Shown here piece after piece: positions 7,739 through 17,103 of a stretch of 64,000 nt of DNA. This DNA comes from Flavobacteriaceae bacterium EG-1. Its GTDB lineage: Bacteria > Bacteroidota > Bacteroidia > Flavobacteriales > Flavobacteriaceae. Below the pieces are notes generated by a model. It was not told the origin of the DNA. It saw only the letters and a list, made by a program, of their open reading frames with translations, and ran no database searches. The translations under genes and the position numbers were made by a program. How positions within the stretch are numbered: position 1 is the first letter of the stretch; each line of letters starts with the position of its first letter. The stretch covers positions 412,202-476,201 of the forward strand of contig NZ_WJPK01000002.1 of the NCBI RefSeq assembly GCF_009649685.1. Direction: 5' to 3'.

Positions 7739-10700
7739 TTTCTTTCTTAACAGTCACGAATGGATTAGCGCCAACAAACGGCAAAGTATTTTGCTACTTT
7801 TTATTTTGTTTAGTACACTTGCCTTTTTAGTCTCTAAAATTGAATTTGAAGAAGATATTTCAAAATTAATTCCGGTTAATGAAGATGCCAAGCAACTTCA
7901 AAAGGTATTAAAATCGGTCAACTTTGCTGATAAAATTATTGTCAATATACAATTGCAAGACAATGGTAAATTAAGTGACCTCACCCAGTTTGCAAATCAA
8001 TTCTTAGACAGTTTAAATAAATCATCAACCTATATAAAAGAAATACAGGGTAAAATTGAAGATGAAGCGGTTCTTAATTCAATTGAATTTGTTTATAAAA
8101 ATTTACCTCTATTTTTAGACGAAACCGACTATAGCAACATTTCTAAAAAACTAGAAAAAGATAGTATTGCAGCAATCACCAAAGAAAACTATAAAACCCT
8201 GATTTCTCCATCTGGAATAATTGCCAAAGAAACCATATTAAAGGACCCTCTCGGACTTTCATTTATAGCATTAAAAAAATTACAACAGCTAAGCTTTGGT
8301 GATGAATTCACTGTAAAAAACAGTTTTCTACTTAGCAAAGATGAAAGGAACATTTTGCTTTTTATTAATCCCGCTTTTGAATCTAGTGACACCGCTAACA
8401 ACGAAACTTTTGTTGACACCCTTTATCATCTTCAAAAACAGCTCAATAATTCGTATACCAGCAAAGTTAAACTAGATTATTTCGGAGGTGCATTAATAGC
8501 AGTTGCTAATGCAAGACAAATAAAAAAAGATATACAGTTTACTGTAGGTATAGCACTTTCGCTATTGCTATTAATTTTAATACTTTTTTATAAGAAACTT
8601 ACTCTTCCATTAATTTTATTTACACCAACCGCATTTGGTGGCCTATTAGCGATTGCTGTTTTATATTTAATTAGAATTAGGGTTTCGGCGATATCTTTAG
8701 GAATTGGTTCTATATTACTTGGTGTTACTTTAGACTATGCCTTACATATACTCACCCACATTCGAAATAAAAAGTCTATTAAACACTTATATGAAAAAGT
8801 TGGCCCAGCAATTATGATAAGCAGTTTAACCACTGCATCTGCCTTTTTATGTTTATTATTTATTAAATCACAAGCTTTACAAGACCTAGGAATATTTGCC
8901 GCAATTAGTGTTCTAGGTTCTGCCGTTTTTGCACTACTTTTCATTCCGCAGGTTTACAAATCGTCCATAGATAAAATTAGTAGAAACACCTTATTAGATC
9001 GAATTGCAGCCTTCAATTTTCATAAAAATAAATGGGCAATTACTATTGTTTTCTTAGCTTTTATTCTTAGCACTTTCACCTATTCTAAAGTGCTTTTCAA
9101 TAAAGATATAAGCCAACTAAACTACGAACCTCAAGATATAATAAACGCACGTAAACAACTAGACGTACTCACGAATTTAGAATCGAAGTCGATTTACGTT
9201 GTAGCTCATGCTCCTAATATTGAAGACGCCCTGCTAACTAACGACATGTTAAACCTAAAGCTAGCTGACCTAAAAAAAAGAGGTGAAATTATTGACTATA
9301 GCGGAATTGGTGGAGTCGTATCTTCGCAAGCCACACAAAAGAAAAAAATAGCCCTCTGGAAACAATTTTGGGATGCAGAAAAAAGTAACGCATTACAACA
9401 GAACTTAATTACTAGCGGAAATGAATTAAATTTTAAACCTGACACCTTTAAAGCTTTTTACCAATTATTAAATGCCGATTTTAAAACTTTAGAGATTAAT
9501 GAATTTAAAACTCTCAATGCTATCCCAATTCAAGACTACGTAAATACTGAAGCAAATTATAGCACTGTAAATTCATTGGTTAAAATAGATTCATCCCAAA
9601 TAGAAATAATTAACAAAGCATTTGAAAATTCGGCAAATACAGTTGTCATTGACCGACAAGGGGTTAATGAATCTTTTTTAGGTAATTTAAATAATGATTT
9701 TAATCGTCTTATTAGTTACTCAATTTTAGTAGTACTCTTAATTCTTGGTTTTTACTTTCGTAGTTTTTCATTAACCTTAGTAACCGCTTTACCCATATTC
9801 CTTACTTGGTTCGTAACCGTTGGTATTATGGGGCTAGTCGCTATTCAATTCAATATATTTAATATCATTATTTGCACTTTTATATTTGGACTTGGTGTAG
9901 ACTATAGCATTTTTATTACTAATGGCTTACTAGAAGAACTTAAAACTGGTGAGCGAATATTACCTACCCATCGCACTTCAATTATTCTTTCAGTTATCAC
10001 CACTGTTTTAGGTGTTGGTGCATTGATTTTTGCAAAACATCCAGCATTGTATTCAATTTCAGCGGTTTCTCTAATCGGAATTTTTTCCGCAGTTGCAATT
10101 GCCTTTACTATACAACCTTTGCTTTTTAACTTATTCATTGGTAGCTCTAAGAAAAGACCTATTTCTTTACGTGTACTTCTTCATTCCAGTATTTCTACGA
10201 CGTATTACGCATTGGGAGGTATGTTATTTTCATTCTTAAGTACAATTCTTGTGAAAATTGTACCGATTAGCAAAAAACTAAAAATGAAATGGTATCATAA
10301 AGGCATGTCATCGCTTTTAAAATCGGTCTTATATAGCAATCCTTTTGTTAAGAAAAAAGTAATTAATACAACGGGTGAGACTTTTAAAAAACCGGCAATG
10401 ATTATTGCTAACCACGCTTCAGCTTTAGACTCTTTAACTATTGGCATGCTACACCCAAAAATTATATTTTTGGTAAACGATTGGGTGTACAACTCTCCTG
10501 TATTCCGATTTGCAGCACGTCTGGCAGAATTTTATCCAGTTTCTGAAGGCATCGAAAAAAGCGTACCACATTTACAAAAGAAAATTGACCAAGGATATTC
10601 TTTAATGGCCTTTCCTGAAGGAACTCGTTCTGACACGAACAAAATACGACGTTGGCATAAAGGTGCTTTTTATCTTGCAGAACAATTAAACCTAGACATT

Positions 10701-11408
10701 GTTCCGATTCTTATTCATGGTAATTCTGAAGTACAGCCCAAAGGAAGCATTGTAATACGAGATGGTAGCATAAGCGTTAAAATCTTACAAAGAATTCTTT
10801 CTTCTGACGCTTCTTTTGGCGAAAATGACCGCCAACGCACCAAACAAATAGGTAACTATTTTAGAAATGAATTTCAAAATTTTAGAAATGAAATTGAAGA
10901 TGAATCGTATTTTAAAAAAGACTTATTGTCGGAATATCAATATAAAGGAAATGCTATTTATAAAGCGGTAAAAGAAGATTTTAATGCGCATAAAACGAAC
11001 TATAAAAGGATTATCGATTTTATCCCTAAAAAAACAACGATAGCTAACCTTTCCAATGATTATGGACAATTATCCATACTACTATCTATGGATTCCGCTG
11101 ACAGAAAAATAAACTGCTTTTTCGATTCAGTCGAAATCCAAAAATTAGTTCAAAATTCATTTACAAGCCAACTTAGGAATAGAATATCAACTTTTGAAAC
11201 TCCAGAAGAGGTACTAGCTCAAAATGCCCAAACACTAATTTTAAATACAAAAACTTGTGATTTAGAATTAATCACACCTAAAATAAGTATTGAAATTGCT
11301 AACTTCATTTTAATAAATGAAACCAATGATAATCAAGAAAAAATTATTTTTGATTTAGGTTTTACACCTATACATAAACAAAAAGCATTGTCCATTTGGC
11401 AAAGATAA
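7731..11408 (+). CDS. MMPL/RND-family exporter fused to a lysophospholipid-type acyltransferase and a degenerate methyltransferase-like tail
   Basis: A 1225-residue fusion. Residues 1 to about 840 are an MMPL exporter with two halves, each a periplasmic domain followed by five to six membrane segments (GIALSLLLLILILFYKKL and LISYSILVVLLILGFYF start the bundles), and the paired FGLGVDYSIF-type signatures. Residues about 870-1075 are a PlsC-like acyltransferase with the NHxxxxD box NHASALDSL (His895) and FPEGTRSD (961-968). The last about 130 residues look like a class I methyltransferase whose glycine motif has decayed to NLSNDYGQLSILLSM. It overlaps both neighbours. It is inferred to acylate and export the pigment lipid. 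Confidence 0.88.
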   Translation: MGNFFLNSHEWISANKRQSILLLFILFSTLAFLVSKIEFEEDISKLIPVNEDAKQLQKVLKSVNFADKIIVNIQLQDNGKLSDLTQFANQFLDSLNKSSTYIKEIQGKIEDEAVLNSIEFVYKNLPLFLDETDYSNISKKLEKDSIAAITKENYKTLISPSGIIAKETILKDPLGLSFIALKKLQQLSFGDEFTVKNSFLLSKDERNILLFINPAFESSDTANNETFVDTLYHLQKQLNNSYTSKVKLDYFGGALIAVANARQIKKDIQFTVGIALSLLLLILILFYKKLTLPLILFTPTAFGGLLAIAVLYLIRIRVSAISLGIGSILLGVTLDYALHILTHIRNKKSIKHLYEKVGPAIMISSLTTASAFLCLLFIKSQALQDLGIFAAISVLGSAVFALLFIPQVYKSSIDKISRNTLLDRIAAFNFHKNKWAITIVFLAFILSTFTYSKVLFNKDISQLNYEPQDIINARKQLDVLTNLESKSIYVVAHAPNIEDALLTNDMLNLKLADLKKRGEIIDYSGIGGVVSSQATQKKKIALWKQFWDAEKSNALQQNLITSGNELNFKPDTFKAFYQLLNADFKTLEINEFKTLNAIPIQDYVNTEANYSTVNSLVKIDSSQIEIINKAFENSANTVVIDRQGVNESFLGNLNNDFNRLISYSILVVLLILGFYFRSFSLTLVTALPIFLTWFVTVGIMGLVAIQFNIFNIIICTFIFGLGVDYSIFITNGLLEELKTGERILPTHRTSIILSVITTVLGVGALIFAKHPALYSISAVSLIGIFSAVAIAFTIQPLLFNLFIGSSKKRPISLRVLLHSSISTTYYALGGMLFSFLSTILVKIVPISKKLKMKWYHKGMSSLLKSVLYSNPFVKKKVINTTGETFKKPAMIIANHASALDSLTIGMLHPKIIFLVNDWVYNSPVFRFAARLAEFYPVSEGIEKSVPHLQKKIDQGYSLMAFPEGTRSDTNKIRRWHKGAFYLAEQLNLDIVPILIHGNSEVQPKGSIVIRDGSISVKILQRILSSDASFGENDRQRTKQIGNYFRNEFQNFRNEIEDESYFKKDLLSEYQYKGNAIYKAVKEDFNAHKTNYKRIIDFIPKKTTIANLSNDYGQLSILLSMDSADRKINCFFDSVEIQKLVQNSFTSQLRNRISTFETPEEVLAQNAQTLILNTKTCDLELITPKISIEIANFILINETNDNQEKIIFDLGFTPIHKQKALSIWQR

Positions 11409-12931
11409 AATCACATTACGATATTGTAATCATTGGCAGTGGCATGGGCGGCCTAGTAGCTGCAAACATTATGGCTCGTGAAGGCAAAACAGTTTGTGTA
11501 TTAGAAAAAAACAATCAATTTGGTGGTAACCTTCAAACCTTTGTAAGGGATCGGACTATTTTTGACACAGGTGTTCATTATGTAGGTGGGTTATCAAAAG
11601 GCCAAAACCTATATCGATATTTCGACTATTTGGATATTCTTGATGGATTGGAGTTAAAAAAATTAGATGAAAATGCATATGACGTTATTACCTTTGATAA
11701 TGATGACATTGAGTATCCACATGGACAAGGTTATGAAAACTTCAAAAAACAATTAGTTAAATATTTTCCTGAAGAAGAAAAAGCAATAGAAGCATACTGC
11801 ATCAAACTACAAGAGATTTGCAGAAAATTTCCACTGTACAATTTAGAGGCTGGAAAACCTTATGGTAACGACCCTGAACTTTTTGAACAATCAGCTAAAG
11901 ATTATATCGATTCTATTACAAATAACAAAAAGCTGAGAGCTGTTTTAGCAGGTTCAAATTTACTTTATGCAGGAATTGCAGATAAAACACCGATTTACGT
12001 ACATGCGCTTTCAATAAATTCATACATACAAAGTTCTTTTAGATGTGCCAATGGCGGAAGTCAGATTACAAAACTATTGGTCAAAAGATTAAAAGAAAAA
12101 GGCGGAGAAGCTTACAATCATCAAGAAGTTGTTAAAATAAATTGCATTGACAAAAAAATAACTTCAGTTATTACTTCACACGGACAAGAAATTACCGGTG
12201 ATAAATACATTTCAAATATTGAACCCAAAGTTACCCTTAAAATGGTTGGGGCTGAACATTTTAGAAAGTCGTATAATTCTCGTATTCAAAATTTGGAAAG
12301 CACGGTTTCGGCATTTAGTATTCATATTGTACTAAAACCAAAATCATTTAAATACATCAATAAAAATTATTACCATTTTACTAATTGCGAAAAGGTATGG
12401 ACTGGGCATGAATACACTCAAAAAACTTGGCCAGAAACTTACATGGTGTCAATGGGTGTAAGGAAAAACCAAGATGAATGGGGTGATCAGCTTACGGCTA
12501 TTACCTATATGCGTTATGATGAAGTAGAGCAATGGGAAGACACTTTTAATACTGTAGCACAAAAAAGTGATCGCGGTGAAGCCTATGAAAAATTTAAAAA
12601 TGATAAAGCTGAAGCTTTCTTAACCGCTCTTGAAAAAAAGTTTCCAAATATTCGTGAATGTGTGCAATCGCTACATACTTCAACCCCCTTATCTTATCGC
12701 GATTACATAGGTTGTACTAGAGGATCTATGTATGGTTATGTAAAAGATATTAAAGACCCACTATTATCTTTTATTTCTCCTCGAACAAAAATTGAAAACT
12801 TATATTTTACAGGACAAAGTTTAAATATGCATGGCATTCTAGGAGTAACAATAAGTGGTGTAGTTACTTGTTCCGAAATTTTAGGTGGTGAATACCTTAT
12901 TGAGAAAATTATACAGCGAACTAAAAAATGA
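11396..12931 (+). CDS. FAD-dependent phytoene-desaturase-like oxidoreductase
   Basis: A 511-residue flavoprotein with the dinucleotide-binding motif IVIIGSGMGGLVAANIM at the N-terminus, GGNLQTF after the second strand, and the terminal FTGQSLNMHGILGVTISG FAD motif of the CrtI/retinol-saturase group. The start is TTG at 11396, overlapping the exporter stop by 13 bases. No ATG exists before the fold begins. In flexirubin clusters such enzymes are thought to oxidise or desaturate the polyene or its resorcinol partner. The exact step is not known from sequence. Confidence 0.87.
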   Translation: MAKIKSHYDIVIIGSGMGGLVAANIMAREGKTVCVLEKNNQFGGNLQTFVRDRTIFDTGVHYVGGLSKGQNLYRYFDYLDILDGLELKKLDENAYDVITFDNDDIEYPHGQGYENFKKQLVKYFPEEEKAIEAYCIKLQEICRKFPLYNLEAGKPYGNDPELFEQSAKDYIDSITNNKKLRAVLAGSNLLYAGIADKTPIYVHALSINSYIQSSFRCANGGSQITKLLVKRLKEKGGEAYNHQEVVKINCIDKKITSVITSHGQEITGDKYISNIEPKVTLKMVGAEHFRKSYNSRIQNLESTVSAFSIHIVLKPKSFKYINKNYYHFTNCEKVWTGHEYTQKTWPETYMVSMGVRKNQDEWGDQLTAITYMRYDEVEQWEDTFNTVAQKSDRGEAYEKFKNDKAEAFLTALEKKFPNIRECVQSLHTSTPLSYRDYIGCTRGSMYGYVKDIKDPLLSFISPRTKIENLYFTGQSLNMHGILGVTISGVVTCSEILGGEYLIEKIIQRTKK

Positions 12932-12945
12932 ATGTATACATCTAA

Positions 12946-14619
12946 ATGAATTTAGTTTTAAAAAGAATATTATTTTTTTGTGGTATTGCACTGCTTATAA
13001 TTTCATGTGGGGTGAAAAAATCACTACATGAAATACCAGAGGTATCTGAGTATGAAACACCTATTGATCAGCGTAAAAAAATTAATGATTCTACTTATAT
13101 TTTAGGCTCCAATTTTCTAACAAAAAATAAGCAAGGCCAATGGGAGCTATTAGTTGATGGCAATCCCTACCAGCTTGGCTTAAAAACAGGTATACTTACC
13201 AAAGAACTTTTTAATTACCAAGAAGAAATATTTGTCAATAAAATAGATGAATTAGTGCCATCTGAAGGAAAACAAAATTTTCTTCGAAAATTCTTAGCTT
13301 GGTTTAATCGAAAAATGTATTTGAATATAGATGAGAAATTTAAAGCAGAAATTTATGGTATTTCAAAAAGTGCAAAACAAGACTTAGACTATATTGCAAA
13401 ACCTTACCAACGTGTAATGTATTTTCATGGAGCCCACGATATTGGCCATGCCTTGCAAGATTTAGCTTTGGTTGGTTGTTCCTCTTTTGCTGCTTGGGGT
13501 GAACACACCCAAGATGGTAAAATGATTGTTGGTCGCAATTTTGACTTTTATGTAGGAGAAGAGTTTTCGAAAAATAAAATAATTGCCTTTGTAAAACCCG
13601 ATGAGGGCCATAACTTTATGTCGGTTACTTGGGGAGGATTTATTGGTGTACTTTCTGGAATGAATGACCAAGGTTTATCTGTAACTATTAATGCAGGAAA
13701 ATCTGACTTTCCATTAATTGCTAAAACACCAATTTCATTAGTAACTCGTGAAATATTACAATATGCATCAACTATTGAAGAAGCAATTGCAATCGCTAAA
13801 ACTCGAGAAGTATTTGTATCAGAATCTATCTTTATAGCTAGTGCAAAAGATAAAAAAGCAGCTATCATTGAAGTATCTCCTAAGAATTTTGGGGTGTATG
13901 AAGTTGAAAATACCAATCAGTTAATTTGTTCGAATCATTTTCAGAGTGCTGCTTATGCTAATGACAAGAAAAATAAAGAACATATTTTGGAAAGTCATTC
14001 ACAATATCGGTATGAAAGAATGGAAGAGTTATTAGCCATGCAACCTAAAATTACACCCGAAATTGCCGTTGATATACTAAGAGATAAAAAAGGACTTGAT
14101 GAAAAAGAGATTGGCTACGGAAACGAAAAAGCTTTAAACCAATTATTAGCACATCATGGAATCGTTTTTAAACCAGAAGATTTATTGGTATGGGTATCTT
14201 CAAACCCATATCAATTAGGAGAATTTGTTGCATATGATTTGAAAGAAATCTTTACAAAAAAGGAATTTATCACCTCTAATTTAGCTCTGTCCAATTCAAA
14301 TTTAAATATTTCAACAGATCCGTTTTTATATTCTGAAGCCTATGCTAATTACATTAAATATCGTGGTTTATATACAGTGGTAAAAAAAGCCATAACTACT
14401 GAATCTCACTTAGAGCAATCAATTTTACAAGAATTTGAGACAAGTAATCCACAGTTTTGGGAAGTGCATTATTTAATAGGTCTATATTATTACAACCTTG
14501 GTTATGACACCCTGGCCTTGCAAGCATTTACTACAGCTCGCACAAAAGAAATTACTACTATACCTGATAAAGAAGAATTGGAAAGCTATATTCGTAAACT
14601 AAAGAGAAGATTGAATTGA
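12946..14619 (+). CDS. C45/Ntn-hydrolase-type acyltransferase lipoprotein
   Basis: A 557-residue lipoprotein with lipobox LLIISCG (Cys21). The Ntn-hydrolase fold of the C45 acyl-CoA:6-APA acyltransferase family is seen in VGCSSFAAWGEHTQDG with the nucleophile at Cys178, followed by VGRNFDFYVGEEF and GVLSGMNDQGLSVTINAG. Proteins of this family mature by cleavage before the cysteine. The long N-terminal part holds the lipid anchor. It ends in a TPR-like helical stretch. In this operon it may form the ester between polyene acid and dialkylresorcinol outside the inner membrane, but that is inference from family chemistry and location. Confidence 0.82.
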   Translation: MNLVLKRILFFCGIALLIISCGVKKSLHEIPEVSEYETPIDQRKKINDSTYILGSNFLTKNKQGQWELLVDGNPYQLGLKTGILTKELFNYQEEIFVNKIDELVPSEGKQNFLRKFLAWFNRKMYLNIDEKFKAEIYGISKSAKQDLDYIAKPYQRVMYFHGAHDIGHALQDLALVGCSSFAAWGEHTQDGKMIVGRNFDFYVGEEFSKNKIIAFVKPDEGHNFMSVTWGGFIGVLSGMNDQGLSVTINAGKSDFPLIAKTPISLVTREILQYASTIEEAIAIAKTREVFVSESIFIASAKDKKAAIIEVSPKNFGVYEVENTNQLICSNHFQSAAYANDKKNKEHILESHSQYRYERMEELLAMQPKITPEIAVDILRDKKGLDEKEIGYGNEKALNQLLAHHGIVFKPEDLLVWVSSNPYQLGEFVAYDLKEIFTKKEFITSNLALSNSNLNISTDPFLYSEAYANYIKYRGLYTVVKKAITTESHLEQSILQEFETSNPQFWEVHYLIGLYYYNLGYDTLALQAFTTARTKEITTIPDKEELESYIRKLKRRLN

Positions 14620-15917
14620 TGATGGAAATTCCTGAAATTGAAAAAGCATCAACTAAAGAAATAAAACGTTTTCAAGAAGAAAAACTGAAAGCGTTATTAT
14701 TGTATTTGAATGAAAATTCTAAATACTACCAAAAATTATTCAGTGCTAACAATATCGACATTTCTGATATTCAAACTTTAGAAGATTTAACTAAAATACC
14801 AATTACCACCAAAGAACATTTACAAGAATTTAATGACGATTTCTTTTGTGTACCTAAAAATGAAATTGTTGATTTTGTTACCACTTCAGGCACTTTAGGC
14901 GAACCGGTAACTGTTGGTTTAACCGATAAAGATTTAGACCGATTAGCATACAACGAGGCTATTTCATTTGCTTGTGCAGGTGTTGGTAAAGACGATATTT
15001 TACAACTTACAACAACCATTGATCGCAGATTTATGGCTGGTTTAGCATATTTTTTAGGAGCTAGAAAACTTAACGCTGGTATAATTAGGGTTGGTGCTGG
15101 GATACCTGAATTACAATGGGACACAATTAAAAAATTTAAGCCTACTTATTTAATTGTTGTTCCTTCCTTTTTATTAAAATTAATAGAATATGCTGAAAAA
15201 AATAAAATAGACATTAATACTTCTGGAATTAAAGGTGCCATTTGTATTGGTGAAGCGCTACGCGAACAAGATTTCTCTTTAAATACACTTGGCAAAAAAA
15301 TAAAAGCAGCTTGGAATATTGAATTATATTCCACCTATGCATCTACAGAAATGAGTACTGCATTTACTGAATGTAGTGAACAACAAGGTGGGCATCAACA
15401 CCCAGAACTAATTATCTCAGAAATACTGGATGATGCAGGTGAAAAGGTTCCGAATGGTAAAGAAGGTGAGTTGGTAATTACAACATTGGGTGTTGAAGCC
15501 ATGCCATTACTTCGCTTTAGAACTGGTGATATTGTTATTGCTCATACCGAAAAATGTAATTGCGGCAGAAATACAACTCGCTTAGGGCCTTTAGTAGGTC
15601 GAAAGAAACAAATGATTAAATACAAAGGAACTACCATTTACCCACCGGCAATGGATAATTTATTGAATGATTTTTCCGAAGTAGCGAGCCACGTAATCGA
15701 AATTTACAAGAACACAATTGGGACAGATGAAATCTTAATTAAAATTGCAGTCAAAACTTCATCAGACGAATTGCTAATACAAATAAAAGATCGTTTTAGA
15801 TCTAAACTAAGAGTTTCACCAAAAATTGAAGTTTGCAACTTTAAGGAAATACAGCAATTAAGCATGGGTAAATTAGGAAGAAAACCGGTAAGTGTAATTG
15901 ATAGAAGAAATCAGTAA
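14619..15917 (+). CDS. Phenylacetate-CoA-ligase-like adenylate-forming enzyme
   Basis: The ATG at 14619 overlaps the previous stop as TGATG. The roughly 432-residue protein has the AMP-binding P-loop VTTSGTLGEPVTVGLTDKD, the LYSTYASTEM segment, LRFRTGDIV and a C-terminal domain ending GKLGRKPVSVIDRR, as in PaaK-type ligases. A CNCGRNTTRLGP stretch resembles the short cysteine motif of that group. It would activate an aromatic acid (for example a tyrosine-derived starter) as an AMP ester and pass it to CoA or to the carrier protein. It is the last gene of the co-directional pigment run. Confidence 0.85.
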   Translation: MMEIPEIEKASTKEIKRFQEEKLKALLLYLNENSKYYQKLFSANNIDISDIQTLEDLTKIPITTKEHLQEFNDDFFCVPKNEIVDFVTTSGTLGEPVTVGLTDKDLDRLAYNEAISFACAGVGKDDILQLTTTIDRRFMAGLAYFLGARKLNAGIIRVGAGIPELQWDTIKKFKPTYLIVVPSFLLKLIEYAEKNKIDINTSGIKGAICIGEALREQDFSLNTLGKKIKAAWNIELYSTYASTEMSTAFTECSEQQGGHQHPELIISEILDDAGEKVPNGKEGELVITTLGVEAMPLLRFRTGDIVIAHTEKCNCGRNTTRLGPLVGRKKQMIKYKGTTIYPPAMDNLLNDFSEVASHVIEIYKNTIGTDEILIKIAVKTSSDELLIQIKDRFRSKLRVSPKIEVCNFKEIQQLSMGKLGRKPVSVIDRRNQ

Positions 15918-15929
15918 AATTCCCTTTGA

Positions 15930-16502
15930 ATGAACCAACCTATTATTGCTGATAAAACTTTTAAAAATCAAGATTTTTCTCAATTAATATTAGCCAAAGG
16001 TGAATATGAAAATTGCGTTTTTGAAGGTTGTAATTTTGAAAGCTCATTTCTTGACAACCAAAATTTTATGGAGTGCGAGTTTATTGATTGCAATTTAAGT
16101 AATGCCAATATTATACATACAACTTTTAATGAAGTAAGTTTTTCACATTGTAAATTGATGGGACTCAAATTTGAACACTGTAATGACTTTTTAATGACAT
16201 TTTCGTTTTTAAACTGTAACTTAAATTTTTCTTCATTTTATGGATTAACATTATATAGACAACAATTCATTGATTGTAAAATGAATCAAGTTGATTTCAC
16301 AGGAGCTAAACTTTCTGAAGCAAATTTCGAGAATAGTAATTTAGAAGGTGCAATTTTTCAACAAACAAATCTTGAAAAAGCGAATTTATATTCCGCATTT
16401 AATTTCAAAATAGATCCAGAAATTAATCGCATTAATAAAGCAGTTTTTGATAAAGAAAATTTAATGGGGTTATTGCATAAATATAAAATTATAGTAAAAT
16501 GA
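15930..16502 (+). CDS. Pentapeptide-repeat protein
   Basis: A 190-residue protein made almost wholly of A(D/N)LxX-type pentapeptide repeats such as FEGCNFESS, FIDCNLSNANI and GAKLSEANFENSNLEGA, predicted to form a right-handed beta helix. Cytoplasmic proteins of this length include the Qnr/MfpA type that mimic DNA and protect gyrase. The match here is to the repeat, not to a resistance subgroup, so no resistance claim is made. It starts 12 bases after the pigment operon and may be read through from it. Confidence 0.85.
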   Translation: MNQPIIADKTFKNQDFSQLILAKGEYENCVFEGCNFESSFLDNQNFMECEFIDCNLSNANIIHTTFNEVSFSHCKLMGLKFEHCNDFLMTFSFLNCNLNFSSFYGLTLYRQQFIDCKMNQVDFTGAKLSEANFENSNLEGAIFQQTNLEKANLYSAFNFKIDPEINRINKAVFDKENLMGLLHKYKIIVK

Positions 16503-16617
16503 ATAGGTTTGCACGCAATAATTTTCATCTCTGTTTTTAAGAATTTCTTCCAACTAATAAATAAAAATAACTTAAAATTCTAATATCTATAAATACCAAA
16601 TAAACGGTTATAACCTT

Positions 16618-16657
16618 AATAGTGGAGATGGGCTTTAAAAAACCTATCTCCACTATT
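16618..16657. terminator. Strong hairpin between convergent genes
   Basis: A 15-base-pair stem (AATAGTGGAGATGGG with CCTATCTCCACTATT, one G-T pair) and a 10-base loop lies between the end of the pentapeptide gene and the end of the minus-strand micro-ORF block. No clear T-run follows on either strand, so it may act in both directions as a terminator or as a 3-prime stabiliser. Confidence 0.65.
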
Positions 16658-16672
16658 ATGAACATTTATACC

Positions 16673-16786
16673 CTAATTAAGATATTGTATTGAAGCTACC
16701 CAACGAATTTTTTTGTTATCTTTTAATTGTTTGTAAAAAGTAAACTCTTTTGAATCTACTGGCGATTGATTGATGAAAAATTTCAT
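16673..16786 (-). CDS. Tandem microprotein, copy 3 (37 residues)
   Basis: ATG at 16786 to TAG at 16673 gives 37 residues, beginning MKFFINQSPVDSKEF and ending KKIRWVASIQYLN. It is the same length as copies 1 and 2 and shares the spaced pattern of a (E/D)SK near residue 12, aromatic residues near 16-18, a basic-rich stretch, a tryptophan at position 29 and a terminal (R/Q)x(F/L)N. It is the most diverged of the three. It lies 43 bases after copy 2, on the same strand. There is no signal peptide or known motif, so function is unknown. Confidence 0.5.
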   Translation of the reverse strand: MKFFINQSPVDSKEFTFYKQLKDNKKIRWVASIQYLN

Positions 16787-16829
16787 GATGATTTATTTAA
16801 AATGATTGATGTGTAATTAAATACCGTGA

Positions 16830-16943
16830 TTAGCGGTTAAAGTTTCGATAAGAAGCCCATTGAACTCTTCTACTATTACTAAAAGTAGAGAAGTATTGTC
16901 CACTTTTAGATTCTGTTGCCGTTTTTATGATTGATGCTTTCAT
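16830..16943 (-). CDS. Tandem microprotein, copy 2 (37 residues)
   Basis: ATG at 16943 to TAA at 16830, 37 residues. It begins MKASIIKTATESKSGQYF and ends SRRVQWASYRNFNR. It is clearly homologous to copy 1 (same TATESK-GQYFS core and same QWA-YRNFNR tail), and the bases after both stops (CGCTAATCACG) are also shared, so the two arose by tandem duplication of a unit of about 160 bases. It is strongly basic and has no hydrophobic segment. Conservation of protein rather than DNA at many third positions argues that it is translated. Confidence 0.6.
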   Translation of the reverse strand: MKASIIKTATESKSGQYFSTFSNSRRVQWASYRNFNR

Positions 16944-16988
16944 GTTTTTTAATTTTTAAAATTGATCCTTGATATAGTGTAATCGTGA

Positions 16989-17103
16989 TTAGCGATTGAA
17001 ATTTCTATATTGCGCCCATTGCGCTCTTTTGCTGTTTCCAAAAGAAGAAAAATACTGTCCTGTTTTTGATTCTGTTGCTGTTCTACTACTTGTTGCTTTC
17101 ATA
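16989..17103 (-). pseudogene. Tandem microprotein, copy 1, frameshifted relative to copy 2
   Basis: ATG at 17103 opens with MKATSSRTATESKTGQYF and FSSF, matching copy 2, but after a run of five T in the coding strand (A at 17040-17044) the frame changes and ends at a TAG at 17005, after 32 residues. The conserved tail GNSKRAQWAQYRNFNR continues in the +1 frame to the TAA at 16989. Removing one T would restore a 37-residue product. It is therefore a broken copy, a sequencing indel or a slippage site. The intact tail favours recent loss or an assembly error. Confidence 0.6.

Noticed and set aside
13548-13916. Minus-strand 122-residue ORF
   Set aside because: It is opposite the nucleophile region of the C45-type gene, with no independent evidence.
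15930-16502. Quinolone-resistance Qnr gene
   Set aside because: Only the pentapeptide repeat pattern is seen. Nothing in it identifies the Qnr subgroup.
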